A stretch of DNA of 64,000 nucleotides. Source: Nelumbo lutea. Its lineage: Eukaryota; Streptophyta; Magnoliopsida; Proteales; Nelumbonaceae. Position numbers and translations under genes: made by a program. The notes beneath the pieces were generated by a model. It searched no databases and was not told the DNA's origin. It worked only from the letters and a program-made list of their open reading frames with translations. Position 1 is the stretch's first letter; the number at the start of each line of letters is the position of its first letter. This document shows positions 31,392 to 43,193 of the stretch, in pieces. The DNA is taken from the NCBI GenBank assembly GCA_022828595.1, contig JAKGHH010000005.1, forward strand, positions 56,167,655 to 56,231,654. Reading direction: 5' to 3'.

Positions 31392-32460
31392 TAAGGCATA
31401 TATATGAACATATGTACTGGGTGTTGAATGTAATAATATTTTGAATTTTATGTGAAGGATAATTGATATTTTATGTGTTTTTACATGTTTAGTTACAAGG
31501 AGGGTAGGGTCAATGAAGGTTATGCATTTTTATGTGCGGGGAGTATTTGGATTTTGAAAATTCAAATTGCCACTGATTTTGAAAAGGGTATATATTGGGT
31601 GGTACACGGAGGCGGGTAAATATAGAATTTACAAAAACTCACCCTTTGCCATCCCTAACATTCTATGATATTCAATGAGGTCTTGAGAGTGTCTTTGGTT
31701 TGATAGGAGAGAAAAATAGAAAGCATTAATAGCGAATTTTGCAAAACATTTTTACTTTCCCTAAAGTTTCTGTTTCTATCTAATATAGTTTTCTGTCAAA
31801 CATTCGTTTCTATGCAAGGTTGATAAACCTCGGCTTAAAACATTGTTTCTGCTATTTAAAGAGGTCTTTAAGGTTTCATTTGTTTATTTTTTGTTCCATT
31901 TGTTTATTTTTACCATGAAATTATAAGCTCTTAAAATTTCTCTCTCTCTCTTATACGGGTGGACTGTTTCTTTTTCTTTTTCATTACATAGGAAAATGTT
32001 AAATGTATAGTCCCAGACTCCCTGATAGCTTTTTTTTTTTTTTTTTGGTTTTATCTACATTAAAAGATTTACTTCATTTCCACCCTCCCATGTTTCAACT
32101 CGGCCAGAGTCCAGAGATTTATTCCCAGTTGGTATGCTGCAACTTGGATTAATGGGCCTACCAAACAGATATTTGGGAAGGGAGCAATCCCCTTGGAGTC
32201 TTAGAGACAAGTAGACAGTGGTTTCTTTTGTTCTCCCGAGAACAGCACCGTGTGGTGACCAAACTCCACAGCCAGAGGCTGAAGTTCATTAGTAATGGAT
32301 TATGCAGTTAATGTTAATCGTGAGCTGATTTACCACAAATCACAAATCGCTTTCCGGCTTTTTATCTATTTCTCTGGATGATAGATAATACCAACGACAC
32401 GAGAAATTGCTTTTTTGGTAGGTGTTGAGCAAGATACAATGAATGGGAAATGTTAATTCG
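31392..32460. other. intergenic, peroxidase distal promoter
   Basis: 31410-31500 is the AT-rich dispersed repeat also present at 1466-1560. A run of 18 T lies near 32030-32046. No gene seen. Confidence 0.55.
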
Positions 32461-32590
32461 CCACGTGGCTACTTTTGCTCGTCATATGCGGCACAAATCT
32501 CTATGCTCTTTTACGCCGACGGTCTTCACTGTCCAGATAATAAATCCAGTTATTTTAGTTCAGAGGCGTTTCTGTCTGTTTGCCTATAAA
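32461..32590 (+). promoter_or_regulatory. promoter of peroxidase 1: G-box and TATA box
   Basis: A palindromic CCACGTGG G-box lies at 32461-32468 and TATAAA at 32585-32590, 51 nt before the chosen ATG. The upstream in-frame ATG at 32590 overlaps the TATA box and so cannot be in the mRNA. Confidence 0.65.
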
Positions 32591-32640
32591 TGAGCTCTCA
32601 CTCTTCTGTGTCTGGCACACTCTCAGCCAGAGCAGCAGCC

Positions 32641-34029
32641 ATGGCCATCTGTTCATCCTCTTGCTTCGTCTCCTTGCTGTTGATCTCGTCTCTCTTGTTG
32701 GGTTCTTATAGCTTAGTCTCTGAAGCACAGGAGACTCCGCCCTTGGTGAAGGGACTCTCTTGGACTTTCTACAAATCGAGCTGCCCCAAGCTGGAAAGCA
32801 TTATCAGAAGCGAGCTCAAGAAGGTCTTCAAGAAGGACATTGGCCAAGCTGCAGGCTTGCTCCGCCTTCACTTCCATGACTGCTTTGTTCAGGTAACATG
32901 CCAACTGCGAACAAATCGCCATTAATACCGAATTTCCATCTATTCAGTCGCTCTTCTTCTTCATCTGCGCATGTTAATTGTTTACAGAGAAGAACCCAGA
33001 TGGAGAAATAACTATAATTTTTCTTCTTCTCGCTCTAATGGCTGATTAATTAACTTTACTATCTTACAGGGATGCGATGGTTCGGTGTTGCTCGACGGTT
33101 CAGCCAGTGGCCCGAGCGAGAAGGACGCACCACCCAACTTAAGTCTACGCGCCGAGGCTTTTGAGATCATCAACAAGCTCCGCACCCTGGTCCACGAGAA
33201 GTGCGGACGCATCGTCTCCTGTGCCGACATCACCGCTATTGCTGCCCGTGACGCTGTTTTCCTGGTACAGCAAAGCAAAGCCCCTCTCATCTCTCTGGCT
33301 GACTGGCTCATCTTTTTCCTCTATTCTTCCCGCTACCTTGCACACCCCCCCCCCCTCTCCCTCTCTCTCCTCTCAGCCATGCTAAACTAACTTGTTCTCT
33401 ATTTGCAGTCTGGGGGTCCAGATTACAAAGTTCCATTAGGCAGGCGCGACGGGCTCAGCTTCGCTACAAGGGACGAAACGCTGGCTAACCTTCCAGCTCC
33501 CAGTAGCAATACCAGCGTCATTCTAACGTCATTGGCCACCAAGAACCTCAACGCCACCGACGTCGTCGCGCTCTCCGGCGGCCACACCATCGGTATTGGC
33601 CACTGCACATCGTTCACCGATCGCTTGTATCCCAGCCAAGACTCCACCATGAACAAGTTCTTCGCCAATCAACTCAAGCTCACTTGTCCTACGGCCACGA
33701 CGGACAACACGACCGATTTGGACATCCGAACTCCGAATGTGTTCGACAACAAGTACTACGTGGATCTCATGAACCGGCAGGGGCTGTTCACCTCCGACCA
33801 GGATTTGTACACCGACTCGAGGACTCGATCCATCGTTACTAGCTTTGCACTGAACCAGACCCTGTTCTTCGAGAAATTTGTGTACGCGATGCTTAAAATG
33901 GGTCAACTGACTGTGTTGACGGGGACCCAAGGAGAGATCCGTGCCAATTGTTCGGCTCGCAACTCCGCTAGCACGTATCTATCATCTATCACCGACGAGG
34001 AACAAGGCGGGAGGAGCGCAGCGTTCTGA
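32641..34029 (+). CDS. PER12: class III peroxidase, PRX12 type (copy 1), 3 exons
   Basis: Exons 32641-32892, 33070-33264 and 33409-34029 (GT-AG introns of 177 and 144 bp) give 355 residues, the usual length. An N-terminal signal peptide (MAICSSSCFVSLLLISSLLL) points to secretion. Haem peroxidase residues are present: distal R75 and H79 in RLHFHDCF, the Ca site GCDGSVLLDGSASGPSE, and proximal H208 in ALSGGHTIGIGH. The text around them (VKGLSWTFYKSSCP, DNKYYVDLMNRQGLF) matches Arabidopsis PRX12. It should use H2O2 to oxidise phenolics in the wall or vacuole; the ~25-residue tail after RANCSARN may be a vacuolar sorting extension (inference). The start is set by the TATA position. Neighbour 37326-40338 is its tandem paralogue. 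Confidence 0.95.
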
Positions 34030-35874
34030 GCTTCTTTGTTTCTTGTGTGTTGATCCCGCGAGGTTGACGTACTGATGCTACATGTTTCGCTTGTAGTCTG
34101 TTGGTTATGGCTCAAGTTTTAATGAATAGAGCAATAAAAGGAAATTAACAGAGTATGGACTATATCCCTCCGAGACCCAAGCAATTGGAACTTGGAAGAG
34201 AGAGTCCGGACTCTTCAACCACCCACTTCGGAGTTGGTATGGCTTTTCTAGCAAGTTCTATAATTGGAGCAAATTACATGTCCCGAGTTAATGAGCTTGG
34301 GCTCCACTGGATTGACGAGTTAATGAGTTCTGGACAATGATCAGCCCACCTAGAGCCCTAGACTCATCTACTTGTCTTATTAGGCATTGATGTGGGAAAG
34401 GGAAATATTCAACCCATTTCGGGGTTGTCCTCGGTTTTCCCTTTGCCTTTAATAATGGCAAGTGGAGAAGTGTTGTGAATTGGATACCAATCCGCTTCTA
34501 ATACTGCATATTGCTAACTAAGTATGCAACTGGGGCGAGATCGTATTGGGCTTTTGTCAAATTTGAATGGGCCAGGCCTGAAGTCCCAAGCCCAAACCAG
34601 TATAAAATGCTATTTCCGGCAACCCGAGTTGCATCTTCAAGCTCTAGAGAAGTCCCAAGCCCATTTGACATTTTGAACCAGGCCATTAATTAATTCACGC
34701 AAAATATAGGTTAGATGTTGGTTCAAGATGTCCTCAACCAATTTCTAACACACTTCAAGCTCTAGAGAAGACAGATACTCTGCCATTGAGAAGCGAAGAG
34801 GCCCCTAACGGATAACAAAATTGCGTCTAGACTCTTAGATGAGATTGCTTAACATATTAAATCATCCTTTTCCAATTTCCACCATATGAACCTAGTTGAG
34901 GCTTGTCAACATGTCAATAGATTAGATTTGATCTGATCCAATCCAAATCCAATAGTGACGGACAATTTTAGAATTTATCCAAGTGTCAATTGTATCGGAT
35001 TTGGATTAGGTCCAATCCAATCCGGTGAATACTTTGGACCATTTTGGACCGGTTTGATTTAATGTATGAATTGTCTAATATGTTCAAATTGGTTTTAATT
35101 TTAATTGATTCCAATTCAAACCTAGTCCATTGACACCTATAAGACATTGGTTTGACCTAAGCCAATTCCATATAAATCTATTAGAGATGAATCAGATCCA
35201 ATCCAATCCAATAAATACTTTGGGCCATTGATCCAATTCAATGTCTTATTGGTTCGTCCAATTCATTCAAATTGATTTTGATTTGGAACGGTCCAATCCA
35301 AAACCGATTCATTGACATCTCTAACTCCCCCTTTCTTCCCATCGTGCATGCAACAGTCAACGTGAGAAGGAAATCAGTACAAAATGGAAACAGCATTCAC
35401 CCCAAGTTCCCCAAAGGTTGTTTTGTCCAAAAACAAATAAATAAGTAAATTACGGAATTACCCACTTAAAGGATAATAAATATATTATTTTTAGCTAGGG
35501 CCTAGGCCAAGAAATGCTTCACAATAAACATGCTAATCCAGCAATTAATTCCATCCAAATTCCAAATTCGTGGAGTCCATCTCTTTGGTTTGGTGAGACT
35601 TGAGAGAATAACCCATTCATCGTTGTTCCACGGATTGCCGAATCAACTTCTTATTCAAATTGTATTTTTTCTTTTTCTGTTCATATGATAATTATTTATT
35701 AATTATGACTCAAGAGTGATGCCATATATCCGATTTGTTTTAGACTACCCCTTGGCATATCCAAAACATACTTCACTACTTATGTATTAAAAAGAACATA
35801 TCACTAAGTTTTTTGATTTAAGCATTGGAAACCATGAGAATGGAGCATTTTGCATATTTACAATAGTTGGGTAA
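34030..35874. other. intergenic between the peroxidases
   Basis: 34895-35320 is a dispersed repeat of 'gatccaatccaatcc / ggaccattttggacc' text that recurs at 40921-41260 and 60430-60830. No gene is supported; ORFs at 34155-34693 show no known protein. Confidence 0.55.
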
Positions 35875-36355
35875 GTTAGGTTGGAGTTGGCCAAGCTGTG
35901 GGGATCTAAGACGACACACAAGGGAGAGCTTGCTAATCGTCTCAAACAGTACACTACCAAGAGCATCAATACCTCAACCGTTAAAACGGCTTATCGTGTC
36001 GCACGCCTCGGAATTACTCAAATAGGTAATAACCCCCGTGGAGATCTCGCAACCGACACATTATCCTACCTCACAAAGCGGAAACGGCTCCGCAAATAGC
36101 TTAGGCCTGTTACAAGAGGGCTCTAACCCCTTTGTACCTATAAAAGGCACTCACTTCTACCTGAAAATGTACACACAAGCAAACATTCTCAAGTTCTCGT
36201 AGAACTCTCAAACACTTTTTGACTTAAGCATCGAAGTGCCCTCCTCGGAAAAAAGACACCCGGACACTCTAGTTCTCTTCTTCTTACAACATACATCAGC
36301 TCGGCTGTAAACATCCATACACAAGGGAACTTCTAGATTGCACGACATCAATTAT
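35875..36355 (+). repeat. probable solo LTR or LTR remnant
   Basis: A GC-richer island with CTATAAAAGGCACTC (~36141) and TTGACTTAAGCATCGAAGTG (~36218), a text pair typical of plant gypsy LTRs. Boundaries are approximate and no second LTR is present. Confidence 0.45.
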
Positions 36356-37245
36356 TATTATTATTGTTGTTATTATTTAGACACCACATGTAGGATACAC
36401 ATGGATTAGCCTGAATCCCTTAATGTAAAAACATGGGATTTGATCAATGTTCTTAATGTACGGTTGGATGAGATCGGCTTCCATCAGAGCAAAAATATAC
36501 CCACACTGTTCTAGCAACCTTTTCCCAACCTTGCATTAAACATATCTCCTCATGAATAATTATATAAGTACCAAAATATTCTCAATATAAAGCAGTAAAA
36601 GTTGCTCGAATGAGCGAAGCCGAATTGGAAAAATCCCGGCCCATGCAAAGTGGAAACACTCCCCCTAAAGAGGGTTTTAACTTTTATGATATAAAACTGT
36701 TGTATTTGATGAATTCAACAAAATAGTATTTTGGTATGATAAAAATCATAAAATCGAAATACCTATGGCGATTGTGTGGTGGTAAAATGGCTATCCTCAT
36801 ATGCTAGGTTTGATTTAAAGTCAAAGGAAGGGAAAGGTAGGGATCCTCATCTCTCTCCCATCGTTTCTCAGCCTTTAGAGTTTTGACTGGGTAAAAGGAA
36901 TCCAACGCCCAAGGCTCCACCCTCCCGCGTCGTAACCGCTCCAAAGGTTCAGCAGGTTGAAAATATAAAACTCCACCAACTGCAGAAACGTCATACTCTA
37001 CGGGAGCGTGTGACGACCACATTACCGATGGAATTCTTGATGGTTAATATTCACACTTCACAGTTCACAAACTATGCTAATAGAAAAATCACCCTTCACC
37101 GACACAGTGACGGACGACTTTGAACTTTCAAAAGTCTGAATTCTGAAAGATGCAAAAATATCAAATACATCGGTATCCTTCCGGTGCACGCTAGCCCCAG
37201 CTGCCATGAAATTTAATTCAAAGGTACAGAGTACAGTCTGCTGCC
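36356..37245. other. intergenic, promoter region of peroxidase 2
   Basis: No repeat recognised. A minus-strand ORF of 72 codons (36804-37022) has balanced composition but no family that I know; I do not call it a gene. Confidence 0.45.
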
Positions 37246-37253
37246 TATAAATA
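37246..37253 (+). promoter_or_regulatory. TATA box of peroxidase 2
   Basis: TATAAATA, 80 nt upstream of the ATG at 37326, in the same 'tgcctataaat' context as copy 1. Confidence 0.7.
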
Positions 37254-37325
37254 CGGCTGTCTCTTCCTTCATTCCTGGTTGGACAAACTCTATCTCTCTC
37301 TCTCTCTCAAAACATCAAAGCAACC

Positions 37326-40300
37326 ATGGCTGCAGCTTCTCTGCATTCTTTTTTGGTCTCGGCGATCCTGATCTCGTCTCTTTTGCTGGGTTCTTATTGT
37401 TGGGCGTCTCAGGCGCATAATTATGGTTATGGGCATGAACAAGTACATCCAACGGTTCCCTTGGTGAAGGGACTCTCCTGGAGTTTCTATAAATCGAGCT
37501 GTCCCAACTTGGAAACCGTCATCAGAAACCATCTCAAGAATATCTTCGAGGATGATATTGGACAGGCTGCAGGCTTGCTTCGTCTTCACTTCCATGACTG
37601 TTTTGTTCAGGTTAGTTTTCTAACATGCGCCTTAGGCCTTTCTTTCTTTTGTTTTTTTGTTTATTTTATTTATTTATTGAGAGAGCCGGGGAGGGATATT
37701 TGGTGAAGACACTAACTAAAATTAGCGAACAAAATAAGGATCTGTTTGGTTGGTGGTTAGCATTGGAATTAGAATTGGAATCATCTATTCTCAATGCCTA
37801 TTAATTTGCTTCAGATAGGAATCGGAATTAGATTCCCATTGTTGCTATTTAATTTAATCAAATTGCAATTAAAATTGGCCAATTTTTTCAATTTTGTCTC
37901 TATTCACAATGATAATGACAATAAGAAGAAGAAGAAAGAAGATGAATTCCAAGCTCTATTCAAAAATGGGGGATGATCATCTAGTGACCCGTCTTATCTC
38001 ATTGAAAACGGGTATAAAAAATTACACGTGATGTGCCTATATCAAATTAAATCAACCGTGCTGTCTCCCTATCAAATTGATCCATTGAGCTTATATTTTG
38101 TTTGTTTTTTTTTTCCTTTTCCCGTCCCTAACGCCTAATATTACCAAAAAAACATTATTTACGACCTCTCAATATTATCGAAAAAGCATTATCTATCACC
38201 ACTTGCAAAACAATTCAACCACACTCCAGTGAAGCCAACATGTCACTATTTGAAATAAAAATCCCTTCCCATATGGTTGTGATGAGATCGGATCTTCCGA
38301 GTTTATATGTTATCATTCATAAGAGAGAGATTCTCAATGTACAATTGTAGTGTCTTATGTGATAAGCCCAATTTCCGTAAATGTGGGATTGAATCGAAAT
38401 CCCTCTGAAACGAATTCGGATAAGGTTTCAACGACCGATCATAACAGCCGGTCGTGCATTGAGAACGTCAAGAAGAGATCCACAGTTCCCAGGATTGTTG
38501 TGACCAGTTGTTGTTCTGCCAGAACCAGCTAGAGGACTTATTTACCACCCTTTATATTTCGACTGTTAGGTTATGTTTGATTTGAAGGAAAATATGGAAA
38601 GATAGAGAAACTTTTACAAATCTTAAGTTTCTCTATGTTTCTTTTCTTTTCCCTACCTTTTCTTTCAAATCAAACATAACCTTAGGTGCTAATCCTTGGA
38701 AATTTAACGTTTAGGGATGTGATGGTTCGGTGTTGCTGGACGGTTCAGCCAGTGGTCCGAGCGAACAGCAGGCCCCACCCAACTTGAGCCTGCGGGCCCG
38801 GGCATTTCAGATCATCAACGAACTCCGTAAGCTCGTTCACAAGGAGTGTGGTCGCATCGTCTCCTGTGCCGATATCACCGCTCTTGCTGCCCGTGATTCC
38901 GTTTACCTGGTAACTACCCTCTCTCTCTCTCTATTAAGGGTGCAATTTGGGTGATGGGTACCCTCAACCCAACCGTATTAATTCAGCCTAAAATTTTACA
39001 TGCATTGGATTTACATTTTTTTGTCCTCGGGCTGGGTTTGGGCCTAGTCCTAGGTAATCCATACATTATAAAGGTGTAAGGTGGGACGGGTCGGGCTAGC
39101 ATGACACGACGCATAAGCAATTCATGCAAAGTGTGGGCTGTGCCATATTGGCCCACAGGCTATTACGGGCTGTGTTGTTCTTCCCAGTCAAGAGTTTGAG
39201 GGTTGGCCTAATATGGCCCATAGCCCAGGCCCATGCATGTCATGTCATGTTCTGCCGTGGATTGGGCTAGCCCATGCATTTAGAACCTTAGGCTTAATAA
39301 GACCCATGCATGATTATGTCATATCGGCCCATGGACCTAAAACCTCAAGTCCAGCATGATCCGCATGATCGTAACAGGCAGTAAACCTGATTTATACATC
39401 TACATAAGTTCAATGACCAACCAAATCTATCTCGAACTGAACCCAAATGTATCAAATTACAATGTAAAATATGAACTGGCTTAGATTAGAAAATTCAGAC
39501 TTGATCTCAAACTCAATTCAGACTTAAGCCTTAGGGTTGGACTTCTATTGACCATAAATCCGGACCAACCGACCTTACTTTAACACCTACTCTTGATGAC
39601 CTAAGTCAGTGACATCATGAAATCACACCAACGGCTCTGATCACGTCCATTCACTTATATTGAAATTACCGTAATGCCCTTGTCTAATAGATTTTTTTTT
39701 AAGGATCGCAGTCTGGGGGCCCCGATTACAAAGTACCCTTGGGTAGGCGTGACGGACTCAATTTTGCCACAACCAACGCAACACTGGATAACCTTCCACC
39801 TCCCTCCAGCAATGCCAGCTCCCTTCTAGAAAACCTAGCCACCAAGAACCTCGACGCCACCGACGTCGTCGCACTCTCCGGCGGCCACACCATCGGTATC
39901 GGCCACTGCTCATCGTTCACCCCTCGCCTGTACCCTACCCAAGATTCCACCATGGATGAGACCTTCGCCGACCGCCTGAAGGGCATTTGTCCCACCAACG
40001 AGACCGTGAACACAACTGAACTGGACATTCGAACTCCGAACCTGTTCGACAACAAGTACTACGTCGATCTCATAAACCGGCAAGGGCTGTTCACGTCGGA
40101 CCAGGACTTGTACACCGACTCCAGGACTCGGCCCATCGTCACCAGCTTCGCAGAGGACCAGAGCCTGTTCTTTGAGAAGTTCGTGAACGCCATGACTAAG
40201 ATGGGGCAGCTGAGCGTGTTGACAGGGACGCAAGGAGAGATTCGTGCGAATTGCTCGGTGCGCAACTCTGATAACACCAAATTTTCATCCCTGATCGAGG

Positions 40301-40338
40301 ATGTGGTAGAAGAAGATTACCATAGCGCAGAGCTATAA
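37326..40338 (+). CDS. PER12: class III peroxidase, PRX12 type (copy 2), 3 exons
   Basis: Exons 37326-37610, 38715-38909 and 39712-40338 give 368 residues. The intron positions equal those of copy 1, but the introns are 1104 and 802 bp and hold repeats. Signal peptide MAAASLHSFLVSAILISSLL, then a His/Gly/Tyr-rich insert (AHNYGYGHEQVHP) absent from copy 1. Distal R86 and H90 (RLHFHDCF) and proximal H219 (ALSGGHTIGIGH) are present, so it should be active. The tail after RANCSVRN is acidic (IEDVVEEDYHSAEL). Same secreted haem-peroxidase role as copy 1. A PIF/Harbinger-type MITE sits just before exon 2. Confidence 0.95.
38569..38681. mobile_element. Tourist-like MITE in intron 1 of peroxidase 2
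   Basis: 113 bp. Ends GGTTATGTTTGATTTGAAGG and, inverted, GGTTATGTTTGATTTGAAAG; flanked by TTA on both sides (38566-38568, 38682-38684). Its right edge is 33 bp from the exon 2 acceptor. Confidence 0.85.
38950..39660. repeat. repeat-derived DNA in intron 2 of peroxidase 2
   Basis: 39060-39380 is a GC-richer 'gggctagcatgacacgac ... ggcccatagcccaggccc' stretch, similar to the dispersed repeat at 60848-61260. It explains the intron size. Confidence 0.45.
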
Positions 40339-40920
40339 GGATCGATCGATGCTTCATATTGTATTATATATGAACTGATGAATTCGTGGGAGGAGACATG
40401 GAAGTTGTTGTGTAGTTTCTCGGTATTGGTCTTGACTGATCTAGTTTTATCTTGTATGTGTTGAATAATTAAAAAAAAAAAAAAAAAAACCGTTTATATT
40501 TCACAGCTTCTATATTGATTTTGGTCAGTTAAGTTCTTTTCGTTTGGGTGAAAAGATTTCTGAGACCTGGTTTCATGTGTTTCTGACTTTCTGTTAGTGC
40601 ATCCGTGTTGAGGAAAACCCCTTTCAATCGTGTACAGTGTACTGGATCAAACCATTTCATAACATATTGGAGCCCAACCCAATTACAGTCCAAACAAAGC
40701 CCAAGTCCATTACGTCTAATTCTTGTGTTAAGAGCCCATTTGGGAGGGATTTTGCGTTGGAATGGAAGTGATTCAACCACCAACCCATGTTCCAGAGAAC
40801 CCACCTGGACAGGCCGTGTTTCTGATGTCCAGAACAGATTTTCACCGAATACAACTTCTGGTGCTCCCGTGTGGGGCCCAACTCGAAATGCCAGTAGTGA
40901 CGCTCTGCAAGCCCTCGCAT
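40339..40920. other. intergenic, 3' flank of peroxidase 2
   Basis: A 19-A run at 40471-40489 follows the likely 3' UTR. No gene supported. Confidence 0.55.
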
Positions 40921-41333
40921 GTAGGGGTGTCAGTGGGCCGGTTTTGGGTTGGATGGATGGATTAATAAGGCATTTAATTTAGGCTGAACAGATCAATATG
41001 ATATATTGGATTGGACTTGATTCATATATAATGAATTTATATTGGATTGAGCCAATATCTCATCCAAGAAAATAACTTAGGTGTCAGTTACAACCAATCT
41101 AAATTAACAGAGAATTTGAACAGATTGGACAGTTTCTGGATTGGTCCAAAATATTTATTGAACTGGATTAGACCAGATCCATTTGTAATGGACTCACATT
41201 GGATTGTATCTGGTCTATGTCTCATTTATTGGAATGGAATCAAAGGAAATGTCAAGGATTAGCATGTGCTATTTGGATCTCAATCTGACAGCATTACAGG
41301 CCAACCTATCAATCCTTTTGATGCTTTCACACC
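40921..41333. repeat. dispersed repeat with TAGGGGTGTCA-type end
   Basis: Starts TAGGGGTGTCAGTGGGCC and ends near 'ctttcacacctac', a short inverted pair like hAT-type MITEs. No convincing 8-bp duplication. Internal text is shared with 34895-35320 and 60430-60830. Confidence 0.4.
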
Positions 41334-41394
41334 TACAGAGAGAACCATAACAAGTAAAGAACCGGTTAGGTATAATTCGAAGAGCTGGATTATT

Positions 41395-42401
41395 TTAGTA
41401 TATATATATATATTATTTTATGTCATTTTTACAAACAACCAATGAACCAATGGATAAAGAAAGAGAGAGTTGTTTGTTTATAGTCTAGCCATGTGGCATC
41501 ACTATCTCCTTTACTAGATTCCCACTCCAATCCCTTCTATTCTCTCCATCACTTTCCCATAAAAGATGCATTATTTTCATATCATTAATAATTTAATATT
41601 TTTATAAAGTTAATAACAAATTTGTGTAATAAAAATATATATTATAATTTGATGGATTATTAAATTTAATGAATAAATAACATTTTTTACCTTTAAAAAA
41701 ATATCTGAATGTTTTCTAAATTATACAAATTTAAAAAATTACATATTCCAATAAATAAATATTTCAAACAACAAAATGTTAAAAATATCTAAATGATTAT
41801 ATAAAAAAAATATTTAATATTATGTAAAAATTTAAAACTAATAAAAATTAAATAACAAAAATATTAAATATTCTAGATATTTAAATAAATAAATATTTTA
41901 AATAATGAAATATTTAACATAAATAAATTTTAAATATTTAAAATAACAAATTTATGTAATAAATTTAATGTGAGCTTAGAAAATGCGGACTAATCACTTC
42001 TCAGACTTTTCCATCTCTAGTTCTATAGGGAGAGACATAATGAAGAGTCTTATTTTAACGGGGATAACAAGTGCTCTCTTTGCAATTAATAAATTTGTTT
42101 ATCAATCTACGCATCCATGGCACTTGTCTTATAAATTGGTTTATTTTAGTAGAGCTTATAAAAAAATAATCATTTTATTAAAAACAAAAAACACAATTAT
42201 AGTAGAGATTAGACTATGAATTTAGCTAAAATTAATTATTATTATTTTAAATAATAAAAATTATTAAAAATAGTATATAAAACATAAATAATTTTTAAGT
42301 ATCTACAAATTTAAAATATAAAAATATTATCTACTCTTTATGTGTTTCTCTTGTTTCACTTTCGCTTAACAAAGCACATTCATTGCATGGGTCCCTACTA
42401 G
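41395..42401 (+). mobile_element. Helitron-derived copy H1
   Basis: Very AT-rich. It shares with H2 and H3 the early text 'tatgtcatttttacaaacaaccaatg' and the late text 'aaaatattatctactctttatgtgtttctcttgtttcactttcgcttaac'. It ends 'cattgcatgggtccctaCTAG' at 42398-42401 followed by T, a decayed version of the H3 terminus. The 5' end is not clear. Confidence 0.6.
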
Positions 42402-42840
42402 TACTAATCCTAAATAAAAACTTTCATTATTGTATTATTTAATCTGGATGAGTCGAATTAAAAGGATCCTATAATGCATTATTCAACTACCATCTCTAAT
42501 GGGACAAAAAAATTCTTTCAACCATGTCACATGCAAAACGAGAACATGCCAAAACTTGAAATAAAAGTTAATTGATATGATGCCTTGAATTTATTGCATA
42601 CGCTAATATTTTTTGCATTTTAATGAGGATTGTATAGATTGTTTAAAAAATACGATCACAACAAATGTGTGCTTGGAAAAAGAGGATTAATCAAATTTTT
42701 CAGTCTTGTTCATCTCTAGTTTAGTAGGGCTAGAAAATGATGAGTCTTGTTTTAATTGGTATAACAAGTGCTCTCTTTGCAACAAGATGGTTGATCAATC
42801 ATTCAATCTACACATCCATGTCTCTTGTCCTATATTAGTA
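41974..42840 (+). repeat. direct repeat pair (41974-42140 and 42671-42840)
   Basis: Both copies read '...cttgttcatctctagtt ... ataacaagtgctctctttgcaa ... caatctacgcatccatg' with substitutions, about 700 bp apart. The first lies in H1 and the second between H1 and the Kunitz gene. Confidence 0.7.
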
Positions 42841-43092
42841 TTTTTTTTCATTGCCCTCCCTTTTACAGAGAATTCATAATGACTACATCCTACCAAATGA
42901 TAATGCCACTTGTTTTGTAGCACATGAATATCTCATATATCAGAATTGGAAAAAAATCAACTAAAGCTAAATTAAAAGCATGTGTGTTATATAATTGAGA
43001 TTTTAGTATCACTTGACACTTTCTCTTATGAAAATTCCATTGTTTTAGGAGGGAAATCAACGGATTGTTGTAACAAAAGAAAACAACTTAGC

Positions 43093-43098
43093 TATAAA
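43093..43098 (+). promoter_or_regulatory. TATA box of the Kunitz gene
   Basis: GCTATAAAGG, about 100 nt before the ATG at 43194; it is conserved at 46627 before the pseudogene. Confidence 0.7.
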
Positions 43099-43193
43099 GG
43101 GAGTGTTCCTATCTTCCTCTCACCAATCTCAACAAATCTCAGATAACCTTTACGTAACCCAGTGAGTTACCCAACAATATCTTCACTCTGGCT

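Noticed and set aside
32590..32640. Upstream ATG (32590) for peroxidase 1
   Set aside because: It overlaps the TATA box; the ATG at 32641 opens a typical signal peptide.
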